Shown piece after piece: positions 27,475 through 36,403 of a DNA stretch of 64,000 bases. The position numbers were made by a program, and so were the translations under genes. The notes under the pieces are model-generated. The model was not told the origin of the DNA. It saw nothing but the letters and a program-made list of their open reading frames with translations, and did not search any database. Where the stretch lies: contig PLZV01000057.1 in the NCBI GenBank assembly GCA_003152315.1, positions 136,065-200,064 of the forward strand, given 5' to 3'. Each line of letters begins with the position of its first letter. Position 1 is the first letter of the stretch. The stretch is from Verrucomicrobiota bacterium. GTDB taxonomy: Bacteria > Verrucomicrobiota > Verrucomicrobiia > Palsa-1439.

Positions 27475-28593
27475 TCATCCCGGATTGAGTCCGACATGCT
27501 GGCACCATTCGCGATACGCGAACGGGGAAATCTCGCTCGGCTTTATCTCGCTGCGGCCACCCCAGAAGATGTTGGTGTAAGAGACCGGGATACCGGCTTC
27601 CTTAAGGTGAGCGTCCATGGCGGTTTTGTGGGCAAGGAGCACCGTTTTGTCTGTGCCGTGGGCGACGCCCATGACGTTGACGTCGTGAAACTCGGGTCCG
27701 CCCTCGCGCCAGTAGGCGTGGGTCATGATGTGGTGCCGGCCCACTTCACGACCCGCCTCGATTTCACGACCGAGTGGCACGGCCCAGTGAAACAGGGCGT
27801 TGTATCGTGTCACCGCCTCGCCGTTCGCAGCCAGCTTTACGTGTTCCAGAAATGTCGAGAAGCGGCCGATGATCTTCCGGCGGTTCAGGCTCTCCGCGAC
27901 TTCTAGAAACGTACCGAGTGGCACCGCTGCTTCCCTGGCCCGGCCTGCCCAGATGTCGGATATGAGTTCTTCCGTCGTAAACTCACGTTTCAGCGCCACG
28001 AGGACGCGCCACTCTTGGTCGTCGAGCGTGGCGACCGATACGTCCGTGACCTCTGCGGGCACTTCGGCCCGGCTGCCGGGCTCGAGTCCGCGACGACGCA
28101 CGTGACCGACGCCCAGTGCAAAGAGTTTTTTCGCGGGCAACAACAGAAACTTCTCGGCGCCCGTTTGTTGACACAAGAACTCGCAGTGTTTCGTCATCGA
28201 AAACTCTTGCGGCACTTTCAGGGTGGTCCAAAGCCGGTATTTCGATCCAGCGGTGGCCGTGTCGGTCGTGCGGATGACGACGTGCCCGCTGAACGGGTCA
28301 CGCTGGAACATGTAATCGAAGGCCGTCTCAAGTTTCTCAGCCGGCACCTGCCACGCGACAAGCGCACCTTGAGCGAGGTTCGTCGCCAACAAGGTTTGTC
28401 GCATCCGCCGAATCGTCCCCGTGCGCAACATTGCCTGGATGCGTTCGATGACCACGGACAATTCAACACCGGATTGCCGGGCGATTTCGCCCAACGGATC
28501 ACGTTGGAAGCCTGGCAGCCGATCCTCGGAGACCGCGAGAATTCGCGCATTGATTGGGTCGTTGGTGCTGACGGAAACAGAAGCTGCAACCAT
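27475..28593 (-). CDS. Double AsnC/Lrp-like protein, siroheme decarboxylase-like
   Basis: A 372-aa protein of two similar halves. Each has a winged helix (DPLGEIARQSGVELSVVIERIQAMLRTGTIRRM and a second unit around EELISDIWAGRAREAAVPLGTFLEVAESLNRRKIIGRF) followed by an AsnC-type ligand/dimerisation region. The second half ends with a highly conserved block: RYNALFHWAVP, HIMTHAYWREGGPEFHDVNVM, GGRSEIKPSEISPFAYREW. This resembles AhbA/AhbB (NirDL-type) siroheme decarboxylases, which are AsnC-like but enzymatic. No other haem or siroheme gene is nearby, so the role is unproven. ATG 28593 or GTG 28602 may be the start. Confidence 0.65.
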   Translation of the reverse strand: MVAASVSVSTNDPINARILAVSEDRLPGFQRDPLGEIARQSGVELSVVIERIQAMLRTGTIRRMRQTLLATNLAQGALVAWQVPAEKLETAFDYMFQRDPFSGHVVIRTTDTATAGSKYRLWTTLKVPQEFSMTKHCEFLCQQTGAEKFLLLPAKKLFALGVGHVRRRGLEPGSRAEVPAEVTDVSVATLDDQEWRVLVALKREFTTEELISDIWAGRAREAAVPLGTFLEVAESLNRRKIIGRFSTFLEHVKLAANGEAVTRYNALFHWAVPLGREIEAGREVGRHHIMTHAYWREGGPEFHDVNVMGVAHGTDKTVLLAHKTAMDAHLKEAGIPVSYTNIFWGGRSEIKPSEISPFAYREWCQHVGLNPG

Positions 28594-28608
28594 GTACGTC
28601 ACTTTACT

Positions 28609-29217
28609 CTAACTGGTGAACCCTGCCAACGCTTTCTCAACGAGCGCGCGCTGCCCGGTGCTCATCGGGAGAGTCAGTGCGATCTCACGCGCCTGCGGCG
28701 TCATTTTTCGCCACGTCTTTTGCAGGATGCCAAGCATCTTCTCGTCGCCGGTTTTGGCCGTGGTCTCGGTGAACTGCGTCTCCAAAAACACCAGGCAGAG
28801 CGCGTCTTCGAGCACGCAACTTTCCGCGTTGCGCGGGAAGTTGCGTTTGCGAATCAGGTCCTGTACCCGGGCCACCGCCGCTTCCACGTAGCCGAGTTGG
28901 CGCAGTATCTCCCCGGCTTTCCGGGCGTGGAATTGTTTCAAATCCTCGCGCCACTTCAGGTAGCCGATGCGCCCCGGCGGATACGATTCACGCGGAATCA
29001 CCCAGCGGCAGATATGCTGCGCGCGCGCCGCCATGTGGAGTTCTTCGGAAGCCTTGGGCGCGAGCCGCTCAACCCAGGCGCTGAGGCGCTGGGCGTAGGG
29101 CAGCTCCACACCGTGCGGGTCCTGGGCGTTGGCGGCGTCAAACCGTTCCATGGCCGTACGAAACCGGGCCGATGATGGCTCCAGCGCGCGGGAAGTTGAG
29201 TTTTCGGCATTGGCCAC
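28609..29217 (-). CDS. DUF4202 protein
   Basis: A 202-aa soluble protein with the DUF4202 pattern: RFRTAMERFDAANAQDP at the N-terminus, LPYAQRLSAWVERLAPKASEELHMAARAQHICRWVIPRESYPPGRIGYLKWREDLKQFHA in the middle (conserved His residues reminiscent of a metal site), and CVLEDALCLVFLETQF later. The function is not established. It sits directly upstream of the AsnC-like double-domain gene on the same strand, which suggests a shared pathway. Confidence 0.8.
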   Translation of the reverse strand: MANAENSTSRALEPSSARFRTAMERFDAANAQDPHGVELPYAQRLSAWVERLAPKASEELHMAARAQHICRWVIPRESYPPGRIGYLKWREDLKQFHARKAGEILRQLGYVEAAVARVQDLIRKRNFPRNAESCVLEDALCLVFLETQFTETTAKTGDEKMLGILQKTWRKMTPQAREIALTLPMSTGQRALVEKALAGFTS

Positions 29218-29266
29218 GAAGCAAGCATACGGGAAATTCGGGCGGGCGACAACCCCTACAGATGGG

Positions 29267-30889
29267 TTAGTCCCAATGCAGCGGTCGTTTCTGGATATGG
29301 CGTTTCAGTGCCCAATAAACAACCACCACGATGACAACCTCCACCGCCAACATGATTGACAGGAGGTTCAACTCTGATGCGACATAGGAAATGCCAGCTA
29401 GGATTCCCATCATGAGCATCGAGCCGAGCATCAAGGTCGTGTTCTTCGAGCTTTGTGTACCGACTTGTGGCGACCGTGACAGCGGCAGGTAGGTGTCCAT
29501 GCAGGCGGGCAGGAGAGATACGATTGGTATTGCCACAAGACCGGGCAACGCCAGAAGCAGTGCTGATTGGCTGTGGATCACGAGCACGAGGAGTCCGGAC
29601 GCGAGGCATAGGGCTGGTACCATGAGATAGAAGATGGTTGCTTTCCGCACGCCGAGGAAAACGGATGCGCCACTTTCCAGCGGCGCGGTGGCAAAAATGT
29701 CGGCAGCCGCCGCTTGCGAGGAAGTCCGCAACGTTTCCATCGCGATGATGGGAAGCTGGCCAAGCATCCAGACCGTGAGCAACGGGATGAACGGGGAAGC
29801 CCCGGTTCGTCGGTCCAGTAAGCCGATCAATGGGAAGATCAAGAATGAACCCAGCGAGGGATAGAGGCGCAGTTTGATTTCACGGTCGCGGTGCATATAT
29901 GCGGTCGCCAAACGGAACGAGGCCCGCTCGATAGGATCCGGCATCCACCAACGGAAAAAAGGATTGCGATTGCAGTCCGTTTGCTGTGGCGCGCGTCTCG
30001 CTTTCGGGGCACGCTGACGTGTCTCGCCAAGCCTGGCCAGTGCTTCCCCGTAACTGGGAGCCAATTTCCCGATGGCGGAATACGTCAATACGCCGGTGAC
30101 CGCAACACCGATGGTCACGAGCCACCAAACAGAGTGTGCCGGCGATTGTGTGCTGCCAATCGCGTCCACAGCAGCGAACCATGCGGGTGGCAACGGCAGC
30201 AAAAAAGGCGAAGTCTCCAAATTCAGTCCGTTGAAATGTTGCATAAGCCGCGGCAGTAGTTGGTATCCACCGACGAACAGAAATGACATCGCGACCTGGG
30301 TCCATGCGGCGAAGTTGTCGAATTTCTCGCGGTCGAGGAAGCGGACGATCAATCCATACGTGCAAACGACGGCGGCGGAGCAAAATACGCTGAGCAAGGC
30401 GATGGAGGCGATGTGCGTCAGCGGAAACCACCAGTGCGCTCCTCGTGCAGCCAGCCCGAAAAATGTGGGGAAGAAATTCAAAGAGCCGGCCAGGAATAAG
30501 GCCAACCCAATCAGGTTCAGTCCTTTTGCCAGCAAGAGGGTTCGCGAGTGGATCGGCCGATGAAGCAATACGTCGGACTCGTTTGCGCTGAAGAGAATGT
30601 CGCCCGACTCCGAGGTGATTGCCATTCCTACAACGAGAAACGTCATGCTGTGCAGGATCATCGCGTAGGTAAACACATTCATGTGCGCGAAGACCGACAA
30701 GCTGGTCGTCAATCCGACGAGCATGTACATCGCCGCAATGAACAGCAACCCGCGCGGTTTGCCGCTTTGCCGGCGGCGCATCGCTCCGGCCAGCTTGCCA
30801 CGCGTGCTGAGCCGCCAGTAACATCGCAGCAAGGCGCGAAGTTGTGGGCCATCAATCGGGCGAGGCGGTGGTGCATCCGTGGCGGTCAT
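29267..30889 (-). CDS. ABC exporter permease, large ABC-2-like
   Basis: A 540-aa integral membrane protein with about ten to twelve hydrophobic spans, including LLFIAAMYMLVGLTTSLSVF, LIGLALFLAGSLNFFPTFFG and LSIMLAVEVVIVVVVYWAL. The soluble stretch TRQRAPKARRAPQQTDCNRNPFF is in the middle. Its start overlaps the stop of the ATPase gene by ATGA, so the two form one exporter. Permeases of this size with a single-domain ATPase are common in verrucomicrobia and planctomycetes. The substrate is unknown. Confidence 0.75.
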   Translation of the reverse strand: MTATDAPPPRPIDGPQLRALLRCYWRLSTRGKLAGAMRRRQSGKPRGLLFIAAMYMLVGLTTSLSVFAHMNVFTYAMILHSMTFLVVGMAITSESGDILFSANESDVLLHRPIHSRTLLLAKGLNLIGLALFLAGSLNFFPTFFGLAARGAHWWFPLTHIASIALLSVFCSAAVVCTYGLIVRFLDREKFDNFAAWTQVAMSFLFVGGYQLLPRLMQHFNGLNLETSPFLLPLPPAWFAAVDAIGSTQSPAHSVWWLVTIGVAVTGVLTYSAIGKLAPSYGEALARLGETRQRAPKARRAPQQTDCNRNPFFRWWMPDPIERASFRLATAYMHRDREIKLRLYPSLGSFLIFPLIGLLDRRTGASPFIPLLTVWMLGQLPIIAMETLRTSSQAAAADIFATAPLESGASVFLGVRKATIFYLMVPALCLASGLLVLVIHSQSALLLALPGLVAIPIVSLLPACMDTYLPLSRSPQVGTQSSKNTTLMLGSMLMMGILAGISYVASELNLLSIMLAVEVVIVVVVYWALKRHIQKRPLHWD

Positions 30890-31656
30890 TGGGTGAGCCC
30901 GCGGGCAAATTCCTCGGCGCGTGCCAGCAGGTTACGCGTGCCGGTCAGTTGATTGAAGATATGTTCGAGGGATTGCTCGCCACAGCGCTGTTGCAACTCA
31001 GCCAGTGTCCCATCCGCCAGAATCCGTCCCTGGTGCAGGATCACGATGCGCTGGCAAATTCGCTCCACTACGTCGAGGATGTGCGAACAAAACACCACCG
31101 TCTTGCCCTCGCGCGCCAGCGAGGTGATCAGCATCTTGACGCTGAGGGCGACGTTGGCATCGAGACCGTTGAGCGGTTCGTCGAAGAAGATGACCTTTGG
31201 ATTGTGCAGCAGGGCGGACGTGATCACCACCTTCTGCCGCATTCCTTTTGAATAGGCGGACAGTTGTTTGTCACGCAGCGTTTCCTCGTCCAGTTCGAAG
31301 AACTGGCCGAAGCGCAGGATGCGGGCGTGGGCTTCGTTGTCGGGAATGTGATACAGCGCCGCCACGAGTTCCAGGTATTCCCAGCCGGTGAGCGACTCGA
31401 ACACCGCACCGCTTTCCGGCACGTAACCGACGACCCGTTTCACTTCCAGCGGCTGGCGCACCACGTCGAATCCATACACTTCTGCTGTCCCTGAACTGGG
31501 CAGCAACATCCCGGTCAGCATCTTGATCGTGGTGGATTTTCCGGCGCCATTGGGACCGAGCAGACCTACCAACTGGCCCGCGGGAATCTCCAGGTCAATC
31601 GCCCGGACAGCCTCTTGGTCTCCAAATCGCTTCGACAATTGGCGGATACTGATCAC
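30886..31656 (-). CDS. ABC transporter ATP-binding protein
   Basis: A 256-aa ATPase. The frame is open far upstream, but GTG 31656 gives the standard N-terminus (ISIRQLSKRFGDQEAVRAIDLEIPAG). Motifs: Walker A GLLGPNGAGKST, Q-loop YVPESGAVFESLTGWEYLE, signature AYSKGMRQKV (in place of LSGGQ), Walker B VIFFDEPLNGLDA, and switch His in VVFCSHILD. The signature form is typical of CcmA/DrrA-like ATPases that power ABC-2 exporters. It pairs with the permease downstream. Confidence 0.9.
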   Translation of the reverse strand: MISIRQLSKRFGDQEAVRAIDLEIPAGQLVGLLGPNGAGKSTTIKMLTGMLLPSSGTAEVYGFDVVRQPLEVKRVVGYVPESGAVFESLTGWEYLELVAALYHIPDNEAHARILRFGQFFELDEETLRDKQLSAYSKGMRQKVVITSALLHNPKVIFFDEPLNGLDANVALSVKMLITSLAREGKTVVFCSHILDVVERICQRIVILHQGRILADGTLAELQQRCGEQSLEHIFNQLTGTRNLLARAEEFARGLTQ

Positions 31657-31803
31657 CGTTGTGCGTCCCCTTTTAGGAAAGAATAGCAACGGCAAATCGA
31701 GAATCCCAGTTGATACTTTCGAGATGGGTCGATGCCCGTTGCGCAGGTGACTCAAATCCGCTAATCTATTGGCCAATGAACAACGGGGAGGATGGCAATA
31801 CGC

Positions 31804-32118
31804 ATGAGTGATTTGATCAAAGTAGCCGAGGTCGGTGACCTGCAGCCGGGCGAATGCAAAACCGTGTCGGCTGGCGAGCGCGAACTGGCTCTTTACAATG
31901 TTGGCGGAAAATTCTGCGCGACCGACAATGTCTGTCCACACCGCGGCGGACCGTTGGGTGAGGGCACGCTGGACGGCACAATCGTGACTTGTCCCTGGCA
32001 CGGGTGGCGGTTTGACGTGTGCACCGGGCAATCTCCTGTCATTCCGACAGCGAAGGTGGAAAAGTTTGAGTGCGTGATCGAAGGCAACGACGTGAAGGTG
32101 AAGCTCGATGGCGATTAA
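31804..32118 (+). CDS. Rieske-type [2Fe-2S] ferredoxin
   Basis: A 104-aa small electron carrier of the NirD/Rieske kind. Cluster ligands are in CPHRGGPLGEG and CPWHGWRFD (C-x-H ... C-x2-H). ATG 31804 is chosen over ATG 31792 because GGGGAGG ends at 31791, directly against the first ATG and 12 nt from the second. The stand-alone form usually serves oxygenases or nitrite reductase. The downstream gene overlaps its 3' end. No oxygenase is present in the window. Confidence 0.88.
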   Translation: MSDLIKVAEVGDLQPGECKTVSAGERELALYNVGGKFCATDNVCPHRGGPLGEGTLDGTIVTCPWHGWRFDVCTGQSPVIPTAKVEKFECVIEGNDVKVKLDGD

Positions 32119-32389
32119 ATCAGCTTACGAACTGGCGTTGGAACGGATGGGTGGCCAGCCTAGTAAGAAGCTCACCCAGCAGCAGAAGGCGAAGCTCGCG
32201 GAACTCGATCGCGTCTATTCCGCGAAAATCGCCGAGGAAGAGCTATCGCTGAACCCGAAGATCGCCACGGCGCGTGCCGCGGGTGACCTGGAAGGCACGC
32301 AGAAACTTGAAGAAACGTTGCGTGCGCAGGTCCAGAAACTGCGCCGCAAACTTGACGCCGAAAAGGAAGCGGCACGGCAAGGGAAGTGA
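32108..32389 (+). CDS. Conserved small coiled-coil protein
   Basis: A 93-aa, highly charged, almost wholly helical product (AIKSAYELALERMGG, later KLEETLRAQVQKLRRKLDAEKEAARQGK). It overlaps the Rieske gene by 11 bp and the QueC-like gene by a GTGA junction, so it is translated as part of the same operon. No catalytic motif; the family is unrecognised. Confidence 0.65.
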   Translation: MAIKSAYELALERMGGQPSKKLTQQQKAKLAELDRVYSAKIAEEELSLNPKIATARAAGDLEGTQKLEETLRAQVQKLRRKLDAEKEAARQGK

Positions 32390-33042
32390 AACGCACTGTT
32401 TGTGCCCTCGTCAGCGGTGGCCTCGACAGTTGTGTGATGCTCGCCGAATTGGCGCGCCGGTACCGCAAAGTTTATCCTGTCTTCATTCGTTACGGCCTGG
32501 TGTGGGAAACGGCGGAGTTGCAGCACTTGAGGAAATTTCTTCGCGGCGCCAAAATCCCGCGTGTCCAGTCACTAACGGTTCTCGACTTGCCTGCCCGGGA
32601 CCTCTACGGCGCGCACTGGAGCACCACAGGTCGCAAGGTGCCGCACGCCCGAACGCCCGACGAGGCTGTGTACCTGCCCGGACGTAACCTGCTGCTGCTG
32701 TCCAAAGCGGTTGTCTTCTGTGCGCTCAACAAGATCAATACAATTGCCATCGGCTCCCTCGACCACAACCCATTTCCCGATGCGACACCGAAGTTCTTCC
32801 GTGAATTCGCAACCGTTGCTGGTGACGCTCTGGATTTTCGTGTCAAAGTCATCGCCCCGTTCCGCGCGCTCCCCAAGGGAAAAGTGCTCCGTCGCGGCAA
32901 ATCGCTTCCGCTCCACCTGAGTTTTTCCTGCATCGCCCCGCACCGCGGCCTGCACTGCGGTCGCTGCAATAAATGCGCGGAACGCCAACAGGCGTTTCTT
33001 ACCGCCGACGTCGTGGATCATACGAAGTACGCTAGCCACTAG
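32386..33042 (+). CDS. QueC-like 7-cyano-7-deazaguanine synthase family protein
   Basis: A 218-aa adenine-nucleotide alpha-hydrolase. The PP-loop SGGLDS is at residues 10-15 and a VYLPGRNLLLLSKAVVFC segment parallels the VPARN...LS block of QueC. GSLDHNPFPDATPKFF matches the ...NPDYS-YPDCR-EF region, and a C-terminal zinc site is formed by SFSCIAPHRGLHCGRCNKCAER. QueC makes the queuosine precursor preQ0. Because no other queuosine gene is adjacent and the sequence is divergent, an alternative substrate is possible. The GTG start overlaps the preceding stop. Confidence 0.75.
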   Translation: MKRTVCALVSGGLDSCVMLAELARRYRKVYPVFIRYGLVWETAELQHLRKFLRGAKIPRVQSLTVLDLPARDLYGAHWSTTGRKVPHARTPDEAVYLPGRNLLLLSKAVVFCALNKINTIAIGSLDHNPFPDATPKFFREFATVAGDALDFRVKVIAPFRALPKGKVLRRGKSLPLHLSFSCIAPHRGLHCGRCNKCAERQQAFLTADVVDHTKYASH

Positions 33043-33068
33043 CTGGCGAGTATGTTATTGGTTGCGGC

Positions 33069-34517
33069 ATGGCCTACGACTCTTTGCACGACTTCGTTCA
33101 GAAGTTGGCTGCGGCTGGGGAACTAAAGCGGATTGCTGTCGAAGTCGATCCGATTCTCGAAATCACCGAGATCGCTGACCGCGAGATGAAATTGCCCCAG
33201 GGCGGGAAGGCGCTGCTTTTCGAGAAATGCAAGGGTGCGCAGTTTCCGCTGCTGATCAATGCGTACGGTTCGGCGAAACGTATGGCGCTGGCGCTTGGAG
33301 TCGAAAACGTCGACGACATCGCGCGCGAATTGGGAGGATTGCTCAAGGCAAAGCCGCCGACCTCATTCAAGGAGGCCATCGCACTCCTCGGCACCGCCTT
33401 CGAATTGCGGCATGCGAAACCGAGAAGCGTGAAGTCCGGGCTGTGTCAGGAAGTCGTCCAGTCAAAGCCTGATCTTGCGACGTTGCCGATCCAGAAATGC
33501 TGGCCGCTGGACGCTGGGCGATTCATTTGTCTGCCGCTCGTCATCACGCGCGATCCCGACACGGGCGCGCGCAATGTGGGTTGCTATCGGATGCAGGTGA
33601 TCGACGAGCGCACGACCTTCATGCACTGGCAATTGCACAAGACCGGTGCGCGCCATTGGCGACGCTACCGGGAACTGAAGAAGCGCATGCCGGTGGCCGT
33701 GGCGCTCGGCGGTGATCCCGTATACGCTTTTGCGGCGACGGCACCCCTGCCGGATGGCATCGACGAGATGATGTTGGCGGGGTATCTCCGCAAGAAATCG
33801 GTGGAGATGGTGAAGTGCGGGACGAACGATCTGGAAGTGCCGGCGGACTGCGACTTTGTGCTGGAAGGCTACGTCGATCCGGAAGAGAAGCTCGATCTCG
33901 AAGGCCCGTTCGGTGATCACACGGGCTATTATACGCTGCCCGAACCGTATCCGAAGTTCCACATCGAACGCATCACCCATCGCCGCGACGCGGTTTATCC
34001 GAGCACAATCGTGGGCGTGCCGCCGATGGAAGATTTCTATATGGGCACGGCGAGCGTGCGGATCTTCCTGCCGGTATTCCAAATGAACTTTAACGAGATC
34101 GTGGACATGGCGCTGCCCGCCGAAGGCGTGTTCCATAATCTCGTCGTAGTCTCGATCAAGAAGCAATTCCCGTATCACGCCATGAAGGTGATGCACGGGC
34201 TGTGGGGCATGGGACAAATGATGTTCACCAAGATCATCGTGGTCGTGGATGAAGACGTGGACGTTCACGATACTCGTGAAGTGCTGTTCCGTCTCTGCGC
34301 CAATATTGATCCCGATCGCGACGTCATTTTCACGAAGGGCCCCGCCGATGTGCTCGACCACGCCACACCGGTTATGGGATTCGGCAGCAAGATTGGCATT
34401 GATGCCACGCACAAGATCAAAGGCGAGTCCAACACGCGCCCCTGGCCGCCCCTCATCGAAATGGATGAGGTTGTGAAGAAGCGCATGGATGAGTTGCTGC
34501 GCCATGTCGCGCGATGA
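33069..34517 (+). CDS. ubiD: UbiD-family prenylated-FMN decarboxylase
   Basis: A 482-aa full-length UbiD. N-terminal LHDFVQKLAAAGELKRIAVEVDPILEITEI; central block FICLPLVITRDPDTGARNVGCYRMQV with the prFMN-binding Arg region; ALGGDPVYAFAATAPLPDGIDE; and the catalytic E-R-E type region around DCDFVLEGYVDPEEKLDLEGPFGDHTGYYT. Ends in the mobile C-terminal domain (IDATHKIKGES). It acts on 4-hydroxybenzoate-like or menaquinone-pathway acids; the substrate is unassigned, and no ubiX is seen in this window. Overlaps the following zinc-ribbon gene by 14 bp. Confidence 0.88.
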   Translation: MAYDSLHDFVQKLAAAGELKRIAVEVDPILEITEIADREMKLPQGGKALLFEKCKGAQFPLLINAYGSAKRMALALGVENVDDIARELGGLLKAKPPTSFKEAIALLGTAFELRHAKPRSVKSGLCQEVVQSKPDLATLPIQKCWPLDAGRFICLPLVITRDPDTGARNVGCYRMQVIDERTTFMHWQLHKTGARHWRRYRELKKRMPVAVALGGDPVYAFAATAPLPDGIDEMMLAGYLRKKSVEMVKCGTNDLEVPADCDFVLEGYVDPEEKLDLEGPFGDHTGYYTLPEPYPKFHIERITHRRDAVYPSTIVGVPPMEDFYMGTASVRIFLPVFQMNFNEIVDMALPAEGVFHNLVVVSIKKQFPYHAMKVMHGLWGMGQMMFTKIIVVVDEDVDVHDTREVLFRLCANIDPDRDVIFTKGPADVLDHATPVMGFGSKIGIDATHKIKGESNTRPWPPLIEMDEVVKKRMDELLRHVAR

Positions 34518-34800
34518 TTTCATTTGCCCGGCTTGTGGTGCAGAAGTTCCCGGTAATGCCCTGGCTTGTCCCGATTGCGGCGCAGACGAAAAGACAGGCT
34601 GGTCCCCCGATACGATCTATGATGGGACTGACATCGAAGATCCGGATGAATTCGACCACGACGATTGGAAGCGTCGCGAGGTGGATGGGCGCGGGCCGCG
34701 CCGCACGAAAGGGCAGTGGTTCTGGCGGGCGATCGGGTTGCTGGTTCTGGGAGCGTTAGTGTGGCTGTTTGTGGTGCGACACTGGTGTGCGATTCCCTAG
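34504..34800 (+). CDS. Small zinc-ribbon membrane protein
   Basis: A 98-aa product with a rubredoxin-like zinc ribbon (CPACGAEVPGNALACPDCGAD), an acidic middle (DGTDIEDPDEFDHDDWKRRE), and a C-terminal membrane span (WFWRAIGLLVLGALVWLFVV). ATG 34504 overlaps the ubiD end. It resembles the many short zinc-ribbon tail-anchored proteins of verrucomicrobia. The function is unknown. Confidence 0.65.
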   Translation: MSRDDFICPACGAEVPGNALACPDCGADEKTGWSPDTIYDGTDIEDPDEFDHDDWKRREVDGRGPRRTKGQWFWRAIGLLVLGALVWLFVVRHWCAIP

Positions 34801-34831
34801 GCCTTCATTGTGCAAGGAGCTTTGGCGAATT

Positions 34832-36313
34832 TTGAAGATCAATGGTAAATGGTCAGGGATCTTGCTCGCCATCGTGCTGCTGGTGGCGTTGGGGCTTCGG
34901 CTGTCTCATCTTGGGCAGCGCGTGGTATGGTTCGATGAAGCGAACTCGCTGCTCGTCGCCCAGGCGACGCCGGCGAAGATCATCGACGCGGCGCGCGATG
35001 ATGTGCATAGCGCACTGTATTATCTGATTCTGCACATCTGGCAATCTGTCGCCACAGGTGAAACAGGTGCACGAATGTTATCCGTGCTCGCGGCCGTGGC
35101 GGCCGTGGCGGCGGTGTACTTCCTGGGCAGCCGGCTGGCGGGGCGTGATGCGGGGCTGCTCAGCGCGGGGCTTTTGGGTCTATCGCCGTTGCACGTCTGG
35201 TATTCACAGGAGATACGAATGTACAGCGTGCAGACCCTGATGATCTGTCTCTCGTTTCTCTTCCTTCTCAAAGCGCTGCGGGAGGGGCGTAGGATCCCTT
35301 GGATACTCTACGCCCTCTGCACCGCGCTGACTCTCTACGTGCAATACACATCGATATTTGCAGTCCTGGCGCAAGGCGTATTCGTCGCCATTTATTATCG
35401 AAAGCAGCGCAAAGTGCTTTGGCGCTGGCTGCAGTCGCAATGTGCCGTGGCGCTGCTTTTCACCCCTTGTCTGCCGCTGCTATTTTGGCAGACGGCCCGA
35501 GTTACGGGGCGTTCGTGGATTCAACCGTTGGAACTGCATCAGGTTCTGGGCTTTTTTTCACTTTTCAGCGGGGCCCATCTTGGAGATGTGCGGTCTCGTA
35601 CATTGTCTGTTCTCGTGTCGATTGCGGCGTTGGGCACAGCCAGTGTCATTCTTTACCGCAAGCACGAAAATCGTGAAACAGCCTGGTTTCTAATCCTTTG
35701 GTTCAGCCTTCCGATCATTTTGTTGTTGGCGTTGTCGCTGCGACAGAATCTCTTTCTGCCACGAACGCTGGTTTACACGACGCCAGCCCTGGCCTTGCTG
35801 ATGGGGTGCGCCCTGGCGCGCGCCGAAAAAGGGATTGAGCGCTTGGCGGGTACGTTGATGGTGGTGATCTTGGTTTCTGCGAATCTTTTCGCCCTGAGGA
35901 ACTACTATATTTCCGATAACCCATGGGTGAAATCCGACCTGCGCGAAGGCGCCGACGAAGTTGCGCGGGACTTGCGCGCGGGGGACGTTATCGTCCACTC
36001 GTCACAATTCAGCTATCGACCGTTCCAATATTATCTGGGCGATCGAGTGGTAGAGGGAGTCGTCAGGCAGCCCGAGAAGTTGCCGCATCTATTTGCTGTG
36101 ACTGGCGATGGGCAATTGCCGCAGGATGGCAAGAACTTCAGGCGAATCTGGCTGGTTCTCTATCCAGACTTCAAGAACCAGGACTTCCACGAAAAGGTTC
36201 GCACGTGGATGGACGGCCATCACCACTTTGTGCAAGCGCTCCACAGTTCGTCGACCCTGTTTATTGGTTTGTATGAATGTCAAGGAGCTGAATTGGCGCC
36301 AGTAATCGAATAA
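34832..36313 (+). CDS. Polytopic glycosyltransferase, PMT/ArnT-like (GT-C fold)
   Basis: A product of about 493 aa with roughly ten membrane spans and an extracytoplasmic C-terminal part. The first loop carries VVWFDEANSL, matching the acidic DE motif of lipid-linked sugar transferases, and the second has SPLHVWYSQEIRMYS. A TTG at 34832 is the likely start: AAGGAG lies 13 nt upstream, and the product then begins KINGKWSGILLAIVLLVALGLRL. It would transfer a sugar from a polyprenyl phosphate to an envelope acceptor. Sequence evidence for the specific sugar is lacking. Confidence 0.75.
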   Translation: MKINGKWSGILLAIVLLVALGLRLSHLGQRVVWFDEANSLLVAQATPAKIIDAARDDVHSALYYLILHIWQSVATGETGARMLSVLAAVAAVAAVYFLGSRLAGRDAGLLSAGLLGLSPLHVWYSQEIRMYSVQTLMICLSFLFLLKALREGRRIPWILYALCTALTLYVQYTSIFAVLAQGVFVAIYYRKQRKVLWRWLQSQCAVALLFTPCLPLLFWQTARVTGRSWIQPLELHQVLGFFSLFSGAHLGDVRSRTLSVLVSIAALGTASVILYRKHENRETAWFLILWFSLPIILLLALSLRQNLFLPRTLVYTTPALALLMGCALARAEKGIERLAGTLMVVILVSANLFALRNYYISDNPWVKSDLREGADEVARDLRAGDVIVHSSQFSYRPFQYYLGDRVVEGVVRQPEKLPHLFAVTGDGQLPQDGKNFRRIWLVLYPDFKNQDFHEKVRTWMDGHHHFVQALHSSSTLFIGLYECQGAELAPVIE

Positions 36314-36403
36314 ATTCGCCGGCCCGTCGTGATTCTCGCGCAGAAGTCTTGATTGCGACGAACGACCCACTTAGAGTGAGAGTAGCGGAGCCCGAGAGTT
36401 TTG

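Noticed and set aside
33462..34523. A 353-codon minus-strand frame
   Set aside because: Antisense to ubiD, same composition artefact.
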